From NCBI GenBank assembly GCA_025455485.1, contig JALOMJ010000010.1, positions 1 to 64,000 on the forward strand: a stretch of 64,000 nt of DNA, written 5' to 3'. The number at the start of each line of letters is the position of its first letter. Within the stretch, counting starts at the first letter, position 1. The stretch comes from Bacteroidia bacterium. Its GTDB lineage: Bacteria; Bacteroidota; Bacteroidia; B-17B0; Aurantibacillaceae. The translations under genes and the position numbers were made by a program. The notes beneath the pieces were generated by a model. It searched no databases. It saw nothing but the letters and a program-made list of their open reading frames with translations, and was not told where the DNA came from. Of the stretch, positions 40,501 to 48,159 are shown piece by piece.

Positions 40501-40868
40501 AATTGACGACAAACCCGGTAATACCGCTTGTTTCAACCATATATACGGTAACAGGAATAAGTTCCGATGGCTGTTTCGGTTCAGCGCTCTTTAAACAGCA
40601 TGTAATACTTTGCACAAATTTATACTCCATTATCGATCAAGGTGCATTACTGAAGGTGTATCCAAATCCCACCGAAGGAATGATCTTTGTTGAGTCTCAA
40701 TTTGGGCAAGAGGTTCGGATTCTAAGCATAGATGGTCGTTTGCTTGAAAAGCAAATATTGCAACCTGGGAAAAACAGCCTCAATTTGATGACTTATCAGG
40801 CAGGTATTTATTATTTATTATTTGAAAATGGGCAAAATAAGCAACGAATTGAATTAATTAAATTATGA
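37551..40868 (+). CDS. SBBP-repeat beta-propeller protein with Ig-like domains and T9SS type A sorting domain
   Basis: Repeated WSTYYGGTGYDRAMSCASDVAGNVYLAGFT blades; Ig-like CAGSSITLTANGANTYS; LLKVYPNPTEGMIFVES...GIYYLLFENG. Confidence 0.88.
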   Translation: MKLRVFYSFASLILFISLGLPANNSNLAWSIPFCNSNDKAGQMSVNEAMLNENLKEFISPKNTTRATFTQNNKLVWDSKGNYHSEVRYYMDDINFQLFLLETGLAYQFTNIYENEKDCKNLKSGASNINRTETFRIDIELIGANPNPIVSHANAVPENDKFALPYHKDINSYRKVTYHEIYPGIDWVIYTKDEQVKYDFIVKPGADPSLIRIRYNYQNSLIIDSDGSLLIRSQLGDIRENPPVSYQNELTVKTRFILKNDILTYEIGSYDKSKNLVIDPALLWSTYYGGTGYDRAMSCASDVAGNVYLAGFTSSTINIASGGYQNSYNSGTYDAYLVKFNSAGVRLWASYLGGNGDDRAYGCATDIFGNVYISGYTTSTANIAFNGFQNAATGLGNNFLSKFNTNGTLLWSTYYGGYYYGGGIPDPLAKCATDKSGNVYLSGTTFYTVGIASGGHQNTYSLNGDAYLVKFNPNGSRIWATYYGGNSTDLGLGVATDNSRNVYITGSTGSGNNIYAAGFQSIYGGGSYDSFLVKFDSAGVRQWGTYYGGTGTDGAYGCTTDQSGNVYICGVTNSYSNIASGGFQNTNIGNAANSEAFLVKFNSSGARLWGTYYGGTSVEIAHSCATDSLGNIYMTGVAGSGGLAYNGLPPYVGGGGCFLVKFFPDGSRHWGSYFGGPGGGEAYECTTGKYGNVYICGATTSTNQIAYNGHQNTNGTNTDGFLLKICDWIPISAISGNTLHCVGSPASFSIPPVPGAASYSWSLAPGWTSTSTVTNTLSAIPGLTGLIKVSAQNGCPGSGYAQTLSVTVYPTPTIVASSGTICAGSSITLTANGANTYSITGNSFAVSPSSTTSYTIIGTSAMGCQSTIGAVATVTVFPNPTIQVVASNNGTVCSGGTVTFIPTGAQTYTISGGTFTVTPNNTSIYTVTGTSGNGCVSQASSTVAVTVFSLPIIQITSTADTICAGSEVTLTATGASSFSWSNGSQLTTNPVIPLVSTIYTVTGISSDGCFGSALFKQHVILCTNLYSIIDQGALLKVYPNPTEGMIFVESQFGQEVRILSIDGRLLEKQILQPGKNSLNLMTYQAGIYYLLFENGQNKQRIELIKL

Positions 40869-40888
40869 TTGATTGACTCACCTATAGA

Positions 40889-43456
40889 ATGTTTACTGCT
40901 ATGAATGCTTACAGAATGAATCAACTAAAATATCTTTTACGGGTTGTTTACACCATTTGTTTTTTTGGTGTTTTGACGCTTATTGGTTATTCTCAGTCAT
41001 GGCAATGGACCAAACGTTGTGGCAGCACCAGCGGTGGAAACGAATCGTTTAATGACATCAAACTCGACAAAAATGGGAACATTTATGCAGTGGGTAATTT
41101 TTTTGCTAATACAGTTTTCCATAATGCACAACTCTTCGGCGCTGCTACACCTTATCAATTCGCCCAAGATGATGCTTACCTGATAAAATACAGCTCCTGT
41201 GGCGAGCTTTTGTGGTGGAGAAGGATGGGAGGCGCCAACTATGATGGAGCTAATTCGCTTTTGCTGGACAATCAGGGGAAAGTAATAGTACTCGGGTATT
41301 GCACGAGCAATCCAAGCTATTATTCCGGTGGCGCAAATTCCACAACAATAAGCGGTGCACAAGCCAACGGTGCTCAGTTTATTGCAAAGTTCGATACTTC
41401 TGGAAATTTTCTGTCCGTGAACACTTACTCTTTATACCATACCAGAATTTTCTTAACTAATCAAGGTAATTATTTAACCACCGATGGCTTTTTCGCTGCC
41501 ACCATCAATACCCTGGGTGCTGTTACCTCCACGATGGCTTTTTTTCCTGCAGCTACCCCTGGTTATTATCCCGCAATAAATGATATAAAATTCGATAAGA
41601 ATGATAACATATATCTGTGTGGGGCAATTGTGGATACTACTGTGATAAATGCAAATACAGTTTTACTGCCGGTGCTATCAACACTTATACCCGGTTTTGC
41701 CGGCAATTCCCTGCTTATTAAATTAAATAGCGCTGGCGTTCTACAGTGGTATCAAAGAAGTTATAGCAATATTGCTGATGCCTTTGCTAAATGCTCCTTG
41801 GACACTTCTGGCACAAAGATCATGACAAGCGGCAGGGCCTGGAATGGCTCTGTACTTTTCGGGAACACCTATAATACTTGGGTAGGAACATGGGCCAACT
41901 CTTTTTACATTTTTAATACTCAAACTGGCTCCTTCATATCTTCAACTACAGGTACTGCCAACGGGCAGCCAATTGTTGATGTTTATGGAACCGACAGGGA
42001 CAACAATTTCTGGATTTCAGGTAATACAAACGGTTGGTTTACCCTGGGGAATATAACTGCTACCGTTGCTGGTGTGCCCGCCAATCGCCAGAACCTACTC
42101 GGTAAATTGGATGCTAATGGCAACTTTATAGGTATGTCACTGATGCCACAGATGGGCACCCAGGGAGCAAATGAAAGGATTCACGGCCTGGCCATTAGTG
42201 AACAAGGTAATGTTATACTCTGCGGCCGGTTTGCAGGCACCCTGGATAGTTTAGGCACTGCGGTTAATCCAATTGCAGGTGTGGATGGTTTTGTCAATAA
42301 ATTCGGCTTACCTTGTGGTAGCACGGTTTCCGCTCTTAGTTTGCTACCACCAACGAATTTAAATGCCTTATATCAAGGTACTCTAACAAACATAGTCAAT
42401 TGGGTAGACAACAGTAATTTCGAAACAGCTTATGAGTTGTGGTCAAATGGGCCCACACCAACCTTTAGTTTATTGAGCATCTTACCTGCCAACACAACTA
42501 CGTTTACTCACGTCGGCCTGAGTTACAGCACCACTTATTGCTATAAAGCGAGAGCAGTTAATACTGTAGGCCCAAGTAATTTTACAAACGTAGACTGTGC
42601 TATTACTCCCCCCTTAACTACGCCGCAGCCGCCCAGTGGTTTAACTGCAGTTAATACTGGAAGTCTATTCAATAATGTGTCATGGATTGATAATAGTTTT
42701 AATGAAACAGGCTTTGAATTGTGGTACCATGACGCATCACCAACATTTAGTCTATTAGCCACTTTACCTCCCTATTCAACAACTTATCTTCACAGTGGGC
42801 TAAATTACCTTACCACATATTGTTACAAAGCAGTTGCAATAAATTCAGCAGGGCCAAGTGTGTTTACGAATACAGATTGTGCTACCACACCCCAAATTCT
42901 GCCCCCTAATCCTCCATCCACCCTGGCTGCTGTATACAGCGGTTCACTCACAAACAATGTTGTATGGTTGGATAACAGCAATAATGAAACCAGCTTCGAA
43001 TTGTGGTATCATGGTTCTAATCCCACCTTTAGTTTATTAATAACTCTGCCTGCAAATACAACATCCTACAATCATAGCGGATTAAACCAAACTACTACGT
43101 ATTGTTATAAAGCCAATGCTATTAATTCAGGCGGCGCAAGCCCTTTTACCAATAGCGATTGCGCCACCACACCGGATACAAGTACAGTTGGTCTGAACGA
43201 ACTTGCCTTTGCCAAAAACTTTAAGTTATACCCCAACCCAAGCAAAGGCACGGTGTACCTTACGTTCAGCGGCAATGGTGAAAACCTGCATTTAAAAATT
43301 ACAGACCCCTTAGGCCGTTTAGTGAAAGAAGAGGAGATCAACACAAGCGCCGGTGAAAATGAAATTAAGATCACTTTGCCTGCTACAAAAGGCCTCTATT
43401 TCATTCAACTCAGCAACAACACTTCAACACTCAATACAAAAGTGTTGTTGGAATAA
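40889..43456 (+). CDS. T9SS type A sorting-domain protein with FN3-like domains (paralogue A2)
   Basis: Near full-length similarity to 34712..37270 by eye; different N-terminal signal segment. Confidence 0.88.
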   Translation: MFTAMNAYRMNQLKYLLRVVYTICFFGVLTLIGYSQSWQWTKRCGSTSGGNESFNDIKLDKNGNIYAVGNFFANTVFHNAQLFGAATPYQFAQDDAYLIKYSSCGELLWWRRMGGANYDGANSLLLDNQGKVIVLGYCTSNPSYYSGGANSTTISGAQANGAQFIAKFDTSGNFLSVNTYSLYHTRIFLTNQGNYLTTDGFFAATINTLGAVTSTMAFFPAATPGYYPAINDIKFDKNDNIYLCGAIVDTTVINANTVLLPVLSTLIPGFAGNSLLIKLNSAGVLQWYQRSYSNIADAFAKCSLDTSGTKIMTSGRAWNGSVLFGNTYNTWVGTWANSFYIFNTQTGSFISSTTGTANGQPIVDVYGTDRDNNFWISGNTNGWFTLGNITATVAGVPANRQNLLGKLDANGNFIGMSLMPQMGTQGANERIHGLAISEQGNVILCGRFAGTLDSLGTAVNPIAGVDGFVNKFGLPCGSTVSALSLLPPTNLNALYQGTLTNIVNWVDNSNFETAYELWSNGPTPTFSLLSILPANTTTFTHVGLSYSTTYCYKARAVNTVGPSNFTNVDCAITPPLTTPQPPSGLTAVNTGSLFNNVSWIDNSFNETGFELWYHDASPTFSLLATLPPYSTTYLHSGLNYLTTYCYKAVAINSAGPSVFTNTDCATTPQILPPNPPSTLAAVYSGSLTNNVVWLDNSNNETSFELWYHGSNPTFSLLITLPANTTSYNHSGLNQTTTYCYKANAINSGGASPFTNSDCATTPDTSTVGLNELAFAKNFKLYPNPSKGTVYLTFSGNGENLHLKITDPLGRLVKEEEINTSAGENEIKITLPATKGLYFIQLSNNTSTLNTKVLLE

Positions 43457-43538
43457 CAAATATTGTTCTTTGTAAGGAAGTTTATGAATTCCCTGTGCGC
43501 TGGCTAGTCACGGCGCTGAGCCGGCGAGGGAGTGAATT

Positions 43539-43776
43539 GATTTTCAGAAAGAAAGTCGGCAAAGGCCGAGCCTATAGGCGAAGGTTTAATTTCTGCGCTT
43601 ATCGATACACTCACAAGGCGCAGAAATTTGACTTTGCCTGACTTTCAAGGAAAATCAAGAGTGGGTGGAAAGATCGCCGTGCCTTGTCCCCGCCCGAACG
43701 ACCATTCATAATTTTATATGTCTCGTGTTGTTCTGTCGGGCGGGTTTTGGTTACTTTTCGACTAAGGAAAAGTAAC
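43539..43776. ncRNA. Highly structured intergenic element (possible ncRNA/REP-like element)
   Basis: Nested pairings GATTTTC 43539-43545/43150-type partner at 43650-43656, GAAAGTC 43551-43557/43640-43646, GGCAAA 43558-43563/43633-43638, ATTTCTGCGC 43589-43598/43618-43627; CCCGCCCGA 43689-43697/43736-43744; hairpin GTTACTTTT...AAAAGTAAC 43750-43776. Confidence 0.55.
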
Positions 43777-43809
43777 AAAAATAACTGGAAGAAATTTTAA
43801 TACTTGAAT

Positions 43810-46362
43810 ATGATATCTGTGTTTATAAAGTTCTACAAATTCTTAACATATATGTTGATTCTAATCAACTTCTTAGGCATCGCCCAATCCCCCACCTGGC
43901 AGTGGGCCAAGAGATGTGGTTCCACTGGCGACAATATTCCAAGTATAAGTGGTAACGAGTCATTTAATGACATCAAAATTGATAAGAATGGCAACATCTA
44001 TGCTGTAGGGAATTTTTATGCAAATACAGTATTTCATAACGCGCAGCTCTTTGGTGCAGCTACACCTTTTCAATTTGCCAAAGACGATGCTTATCTTATT
44101 AAGTACAGTTCATGTGGACAACTACTGTGGTGGAGGAGGATGGGAGGCACCAATAACGATGGCGCTACGTCACTTGTGCTGGATAACCAGGGAAAAGTAA
44201 TTGTAACAGGCTATTGCACCAGTAACCCTTCTTATTATTCTGGTGGCGCAAATTCCACCACAATAAGTGGAGCTCAAGCCAACGGTGCTCAATTTATTGC
44301 AAAGTTTGATACTTCAGGTAATTTTCTCTCCGTGAATACATACTCACTTTTGCTTATGAAGATGCTACTCAACAGCCAAGGTGATCTTTTTCTAACTAAT
44401 GGTAATTTTGCCGCAACAATTAATTCGCTCGGTGTCGTTACTTCCACTTTGGCTTTTTTTACTCCAACGACTCCTTCATACCCAGCGATAAACGATATTA
44501 AATTGGATAGAAGCGATAATATTTATCTTTGTGGTGCATTAATGGATACTGTCTCCATAAACGGAGGCAATGTTTTACTTCCCGTCACATCTACTATCTT
44601 ACCAGGCTTTGCTGGCAATTCCCTAATAATGAAACTAAATAGCAGTGGCGTGCTTCAATGGTACCAGCGCAGTTACAGCAATGGCTTAGATGGTCTATCA
44701 AAGTGTGCATTGGATACATCAGAAACGAAAATAGTAACAAGTGGCAGGAACCTATTTTATTCAGTCATTTTTGGCTACACAATAAATACGGGTGTTGGCA
44801 CCTATGCCAACCCTATATATATGTTAAACACGTCAAATGGCAGCCTCATTACTGGAATAACAGGTTCTGCCAACCTACAGCCAATTGTTGATGTATATGC
44901 TTCCGATCGGGATAACAATTTTTATTTATCAGGGAATACTAACGGTTGGTTTGCGTTAGGCAACACAACCCTTACTGCAGTAGGTGGAGGTCCAAATCGC
45001 CAGAATTTACTGGGAAAGCTTAACTCTACCGGTAGTTTTTTGAGCATGGCCCTTATGCCTCAAATAGGTAGCTCCGGTGCAAATGAAAAAGTTTACGGCC
45101 TCGCTATCAGCGAACAAGGTAATGTGATCCTATGCGGCCAGTTTGCAGGCACCCTTGATAGTTTGGGTACTGCCGTTACTCCAATATCTGGTGTGGATGG
45201 CTATGTCAACAAATTTGGCTTCCCCTGCGGCAGCACTTTAACTGCGCTCAGCCCATTAGCCCCAACTAGTCTAACCGCTGCTTATCAGGGCAACTTAAGC
45301 AACCTGGTTACCTGGGTTGATAACAGCAATTTCGAAAACGGTTTTGAGCTTTGGTACCACGATGCCTCCCCAACTTTTAGTCTTCTGGCCACCCTGCCGG
45401 CCAATACCACTACATACACTCACACGGGGTTGAGTTACACCACAACCTATTGTTATAAAACAAGAGCCATTAACGGCATTGGCCCAAGTGCTTTTACTAA
45501 TTCCGATTGCGCTGCCACACCAGCTCCAGCTGCGCCACAAGCTCCTACCAACCTTACTGCACTTAATACAGGTTCTCTAATAAACAATGTAGCCTGGGTA
45601 GATAACAGCTTTAATGAAACTTCCTTTGAGCTTTGGTACCACGGCGCCAACCCAAGCTTTAGTTTATTGGCCACCTTAGCCGCCAATACAACAACCTATA
45701 CGCATACCGGCCTCAGCCCCGGCACTAATTATTGTTACAAGGCCTTGGCAACAAACAGCATTGGCTCAAGTGTATTTACCAATACCGATTGTGCCCTTAC
45801 ACCTGCATTGCCCAATGCGCCCTCTAACCTGGTTGCAGCAAATACAGGCAACCTTTTCAATAACGTAAACTGGGTAGATAACAGTAGCGATGAAACCAAC
45901 TTTGAGTTGTGGTACCACGATGCCTCGCCAACTTTCAGTCTGTTGGTTACCTTAGCCGCCAACACCACAACATACACGCATACGGGTTTAACTCATACAA
46001 CCACTTACTGCTACAAGGCTTTAGCAACAAACAGCGTAGGCCCCAGTGCTTTTACCAATAGCGATTGTGCCACTACACCAGATACAAGTACAGTTGGCTT
46101 AAATGAATTTGCTTTTGCAAAAAACATTAAGTTATACCCCAACCCAAGCAAAGGCACGGTGTACCTTTCCTTCATGGGCAATGCTGAAACCCTGCATTTA
46201 AAGATCACAGACCCCTTAGGGCGCTTATTGAAAGAAGAGGAGATCAACACAAGCACCGGTGAAAATGAAATCAAGATTACTTTGCCTCCAACAAAAGGAC
46301 TTTACTTCATACAGCTCAGCAACAACACTTCAACTCTTAGCGCAAAAGTGTTGCTCGAATAA
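43810..46362 (+). CDS. T9SS type A sorting-domain protein with FN3-like domains (paralogue A3)
   Basis: Near full-length similarity to 34712..37270; third distinct signal peptide MISVFIKFYKFLTYMLILINFLGIAQS. Confidence 0.88.
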   Translation: MISVFIKFYKFLTYMLILINFLGIAQSPTWQWAKRCGSTGDNIPSISGNESFNDIKIDKNGNIYAVGNFYANTVFHNAQLFGAATPFQFAKDDAYLIKYSSCGQLLWWRRMGGTNNDGATSLVLDNQGKVIVTGYCTSNPSYYSGGANSTTISGAQANGAQFIAKFDTSGNFLSVNTYSLLLMKMLLNSQGDLFLTNGNFAATINSLGVVTSTLAFFTPTTPSYPAINDIKLDRSDNIYLCGALMDTVSINGGNVLLPVTSTILPGFAGNSLIMKLNSSGVLQWYQRSYSNGLDGLSKCALDTSETKIVTSGRNLFYSVIFGYTINTGVGTYANPIYMLNTSNGSLITGITGSANLQPIVDVYASDRDNNFYLSGNTNGWFALGNTTLTAVGGGPNRQNLLGKLNSTGSFLSMALMPQIGSSGANEKVYGLAISEQGNVILCGQFAGTLDSLGTAVTPISGVDGYVNKFGFPCGSTLTALSPLAPTSLTAAYQGNLSNLVTWVDNSNFENGFELWYHDASPTFSLLATLPANTTTYTHTGLSYTTTYCYKTRAINGIGPSAFTNSDCAATPAPAAPQAPTNLTALNTGSLINNVAWVDNSFNETSFELWYHGANPSFSLLATLAANTTTYTHTGLSPGTNYCYKALATNSIGSSVFTNTDCALTPALPNAPSNLVAANTGNLFNNVNWVDNSSDETNFELWYHDASPTFSLLVTLAANTTTYTHTGLTHTTTYCYKALATNSVGPSAFTNSDCATTPDTSTVGLNEFAFAKNIKLYPNPSKGTVYLSFMGNAETLHLKITDPLGRLLKEEEINTSTGENEIKITLPPTKGLYFIQLSNNTSTLSAKVLLE

Positions 46363-46388
46363 ATTTTTTTGTGTGTGCGATTAGTTCG

Positions 46389-46418
46389 AAAAACCCGCTA
46401 TTTTAGTGGGGTTTTTTG
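46389..46418 (+). terminator. Rho-independent terminator
   Basis: aaaacccgctattttagtggggttttttg; shares the ttagttcgaaa lead-in with the A1 terminator. Confidence 0.75.
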
Positions 46419-46476
46419 TGAACTGTCAGGTCTTAAATCAAAATTCAATTCTCAATTTCGTAAATCGTTAACGTAT

Positions 46477-47940
46477 ATGAATGTACATTTTAGGCAGATA
46501 CTTCTCTTTCTTCTTCAGTTTTTTTCTTTTTCAACTTTCAGCCAGAAACAAGTCCTGGGCGACAGCCTGGTTCCGGCAGGTTCAATAAAACCCTATACTG
46601 TAAACGCGAGTCTCGCAAATTTAGAATGGAAAATAATTCCTGAGACAGCAGGCATCATCCTTTCCCAAAATCAAAATTCTGTTTCTATATCCTGGTCATA
46701 TCACTCCTCTGCTGCTCCTATGCTCTGTAGCCTGGCTGTTTTTATCACCTATCCCAACGCTGATAATAGCTACAATTATTTTTTGCCAATCAAAGTGCAG
46801 CCTTTTATCCCCGACACCAACTTCAACTCCAGAAGATCGAAATTTTCAAGAACTTCAAAAGACAGTCTCCGGTTTTGGTACCGGCATCTTTGCGATACAG
46901 CTCGCTTTGCAAGCATGATTCAATTAAAGGATTCCTCTTTGGCTAAGACACAAAATTATACTTGGCATTGGCATTTCCGGGATATGGAAAATAAAAAGGA
47001 AATTACAGCCCAGGGGCAAACCATAAACATACGACTCAAACCCGGTAAATACTTACTCACTTTATCAAACGATAAAAATCAACGGGTCTCAGATACACTA
47101 ACAATACTCGCGCCACCAATACCTGAGCTCAATGTCTCTACACAAACACCCTGCTCGGGCACAGGTTTCTACTTTAAAACCAGCATTTCAAACACAATGA
47201 ACTGTTCCTATTTACAACTCGATTGTGGTGATGGGCGATACAGCATGGTACCTGCTACAACCGAAAAGTTGTACCAAACGTATGCCCCCTCGCAGGACAT
47301 CATGAATATTTTTATAGCAAACCTATCTGCGATTGACCGCTACGGATGTGCCTATAGCAGCAACACCCTGGCCATTGCGCCTCAAAGAAATCAGTTTACT
47401 GTTTTTAATACCTTAATTGAACCCATGAACCCCATGCTCAATAAACCGGGTGATAAAATAGAGTTAAAATGCAAAACAGGAAATGGCTTTCAAATTGGTA
47501 ATCCGAATACTCCTTTTACTTATTTATGGAATACCGGTCAAACTAGCCCTGCCATAAACGTATCCAACCCGGGTAGCTACAGCCTTTTGGTGTGGGACAA
47601 ACTCGGCTGCAAATCTCAGGAAATTGGTCCGGTGTATGTTAAGCAAAACTTCAAAACTCCGGGCGCTCCAATAGTTTCAGGACCTAAAGAAATTAAAGCC
47701 CGTGAAAAAGCAGAATTCAAAATTACCCCGCTCAAATCCGGATTTTATCAGTTTAAGTTTATCTTCAACGATAATCAATCTTTTGTAACCGAGCCTTCAA
47801 CATCGCCCTCAACAAGCCTTCCCGATTGGGAAAAATCTCAAGCAGGCAACTTAAAAGTCATTGGTATTCATCTCAAGGCTGTTAATGGGTATCATTCTAG
47901 CTTCTTCTCCGACACCCTCAGTGTACAAATCACAGAGTAA
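46477..47940 (+). CDS. Exported hypothetical protein (Ig/PKD-like surface protein)
   Basis: Signal peptide MNVHFRQILLFLLQFFSFSTFSQ; Ig-like pattern TYLWNTGQTSPAINVSNPGSYSLLVWDKLGC; no visible T9SS C-terminal domain. Confidence 0.6.
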   Translation: MNVHFRQILLFLLQFFSFSTFSQKQVLGDSLVPAGSIKPYTVNASLANLEWKIIPETAGIILSQNQNSVSISWSYHSSAAPMLCSLAVFITYPNADNSYNYFLPIKVQPFIPDTNFNSRRSKFSRTSKDSLRFWYRHLCDTARFASMIQLKDSSLAKTQNYTWHWHFRDMENKKEITAQGQTINIRLKPGKYLLTLSNDKNQRVSDTLTILAPPIPELNVSTQTPCSGTGFYFKTSISNTMNCSYLQLDCGDGRYSMVPATTEKLYQTYAPSQDIMNIFIANLSAIDRYGCAYSSNTLAIAPQRNQFTVFNTLIEPMNPMLNKPGDKIELKCKTGNGFQIGNPNTPFTYLWNTGQTSPAINVSNPGSYSLLVWDKLGCKSQEIGPVYVKQNFKTPGAPIVSGPKEIKAREKAEFKITPLKSGFYQFKFIFNDNQSFVTEPSTSPSTSLPDWEKSQAGNLKVIGIHLKAVNGYHSSFFSDTLSVQITE

Positions 47941-47998
47941 TTTCCTATCGCTTCTCTCTTTACCTATCTCACAGAGACAATTTTACGCAGATGTAATT

Positions 47999-48014
47999 TG
48001 AGTATATATACCTA
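47999..48014. promoter_or_regulatory. 7-2-7 inverted repeat TGAGTATATATACCTA
   Basis: Fourth copy of the motif, upstream of the type IIG R-M gene. Confidence 0.55.
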
Positions 48015-48159
48015 TTTACAAGGGCCCATAATGTTTCCGAAACACTCTACTTAACCACCCCGCTTCCCTTTTTAATCAAATCAGTCTTGGAATAACTTCC
48101 AGCCAAAATATTTTCCTATTTTTAGTACCTCAAGAAGCAAAAACGCCTTACAGGTATCT

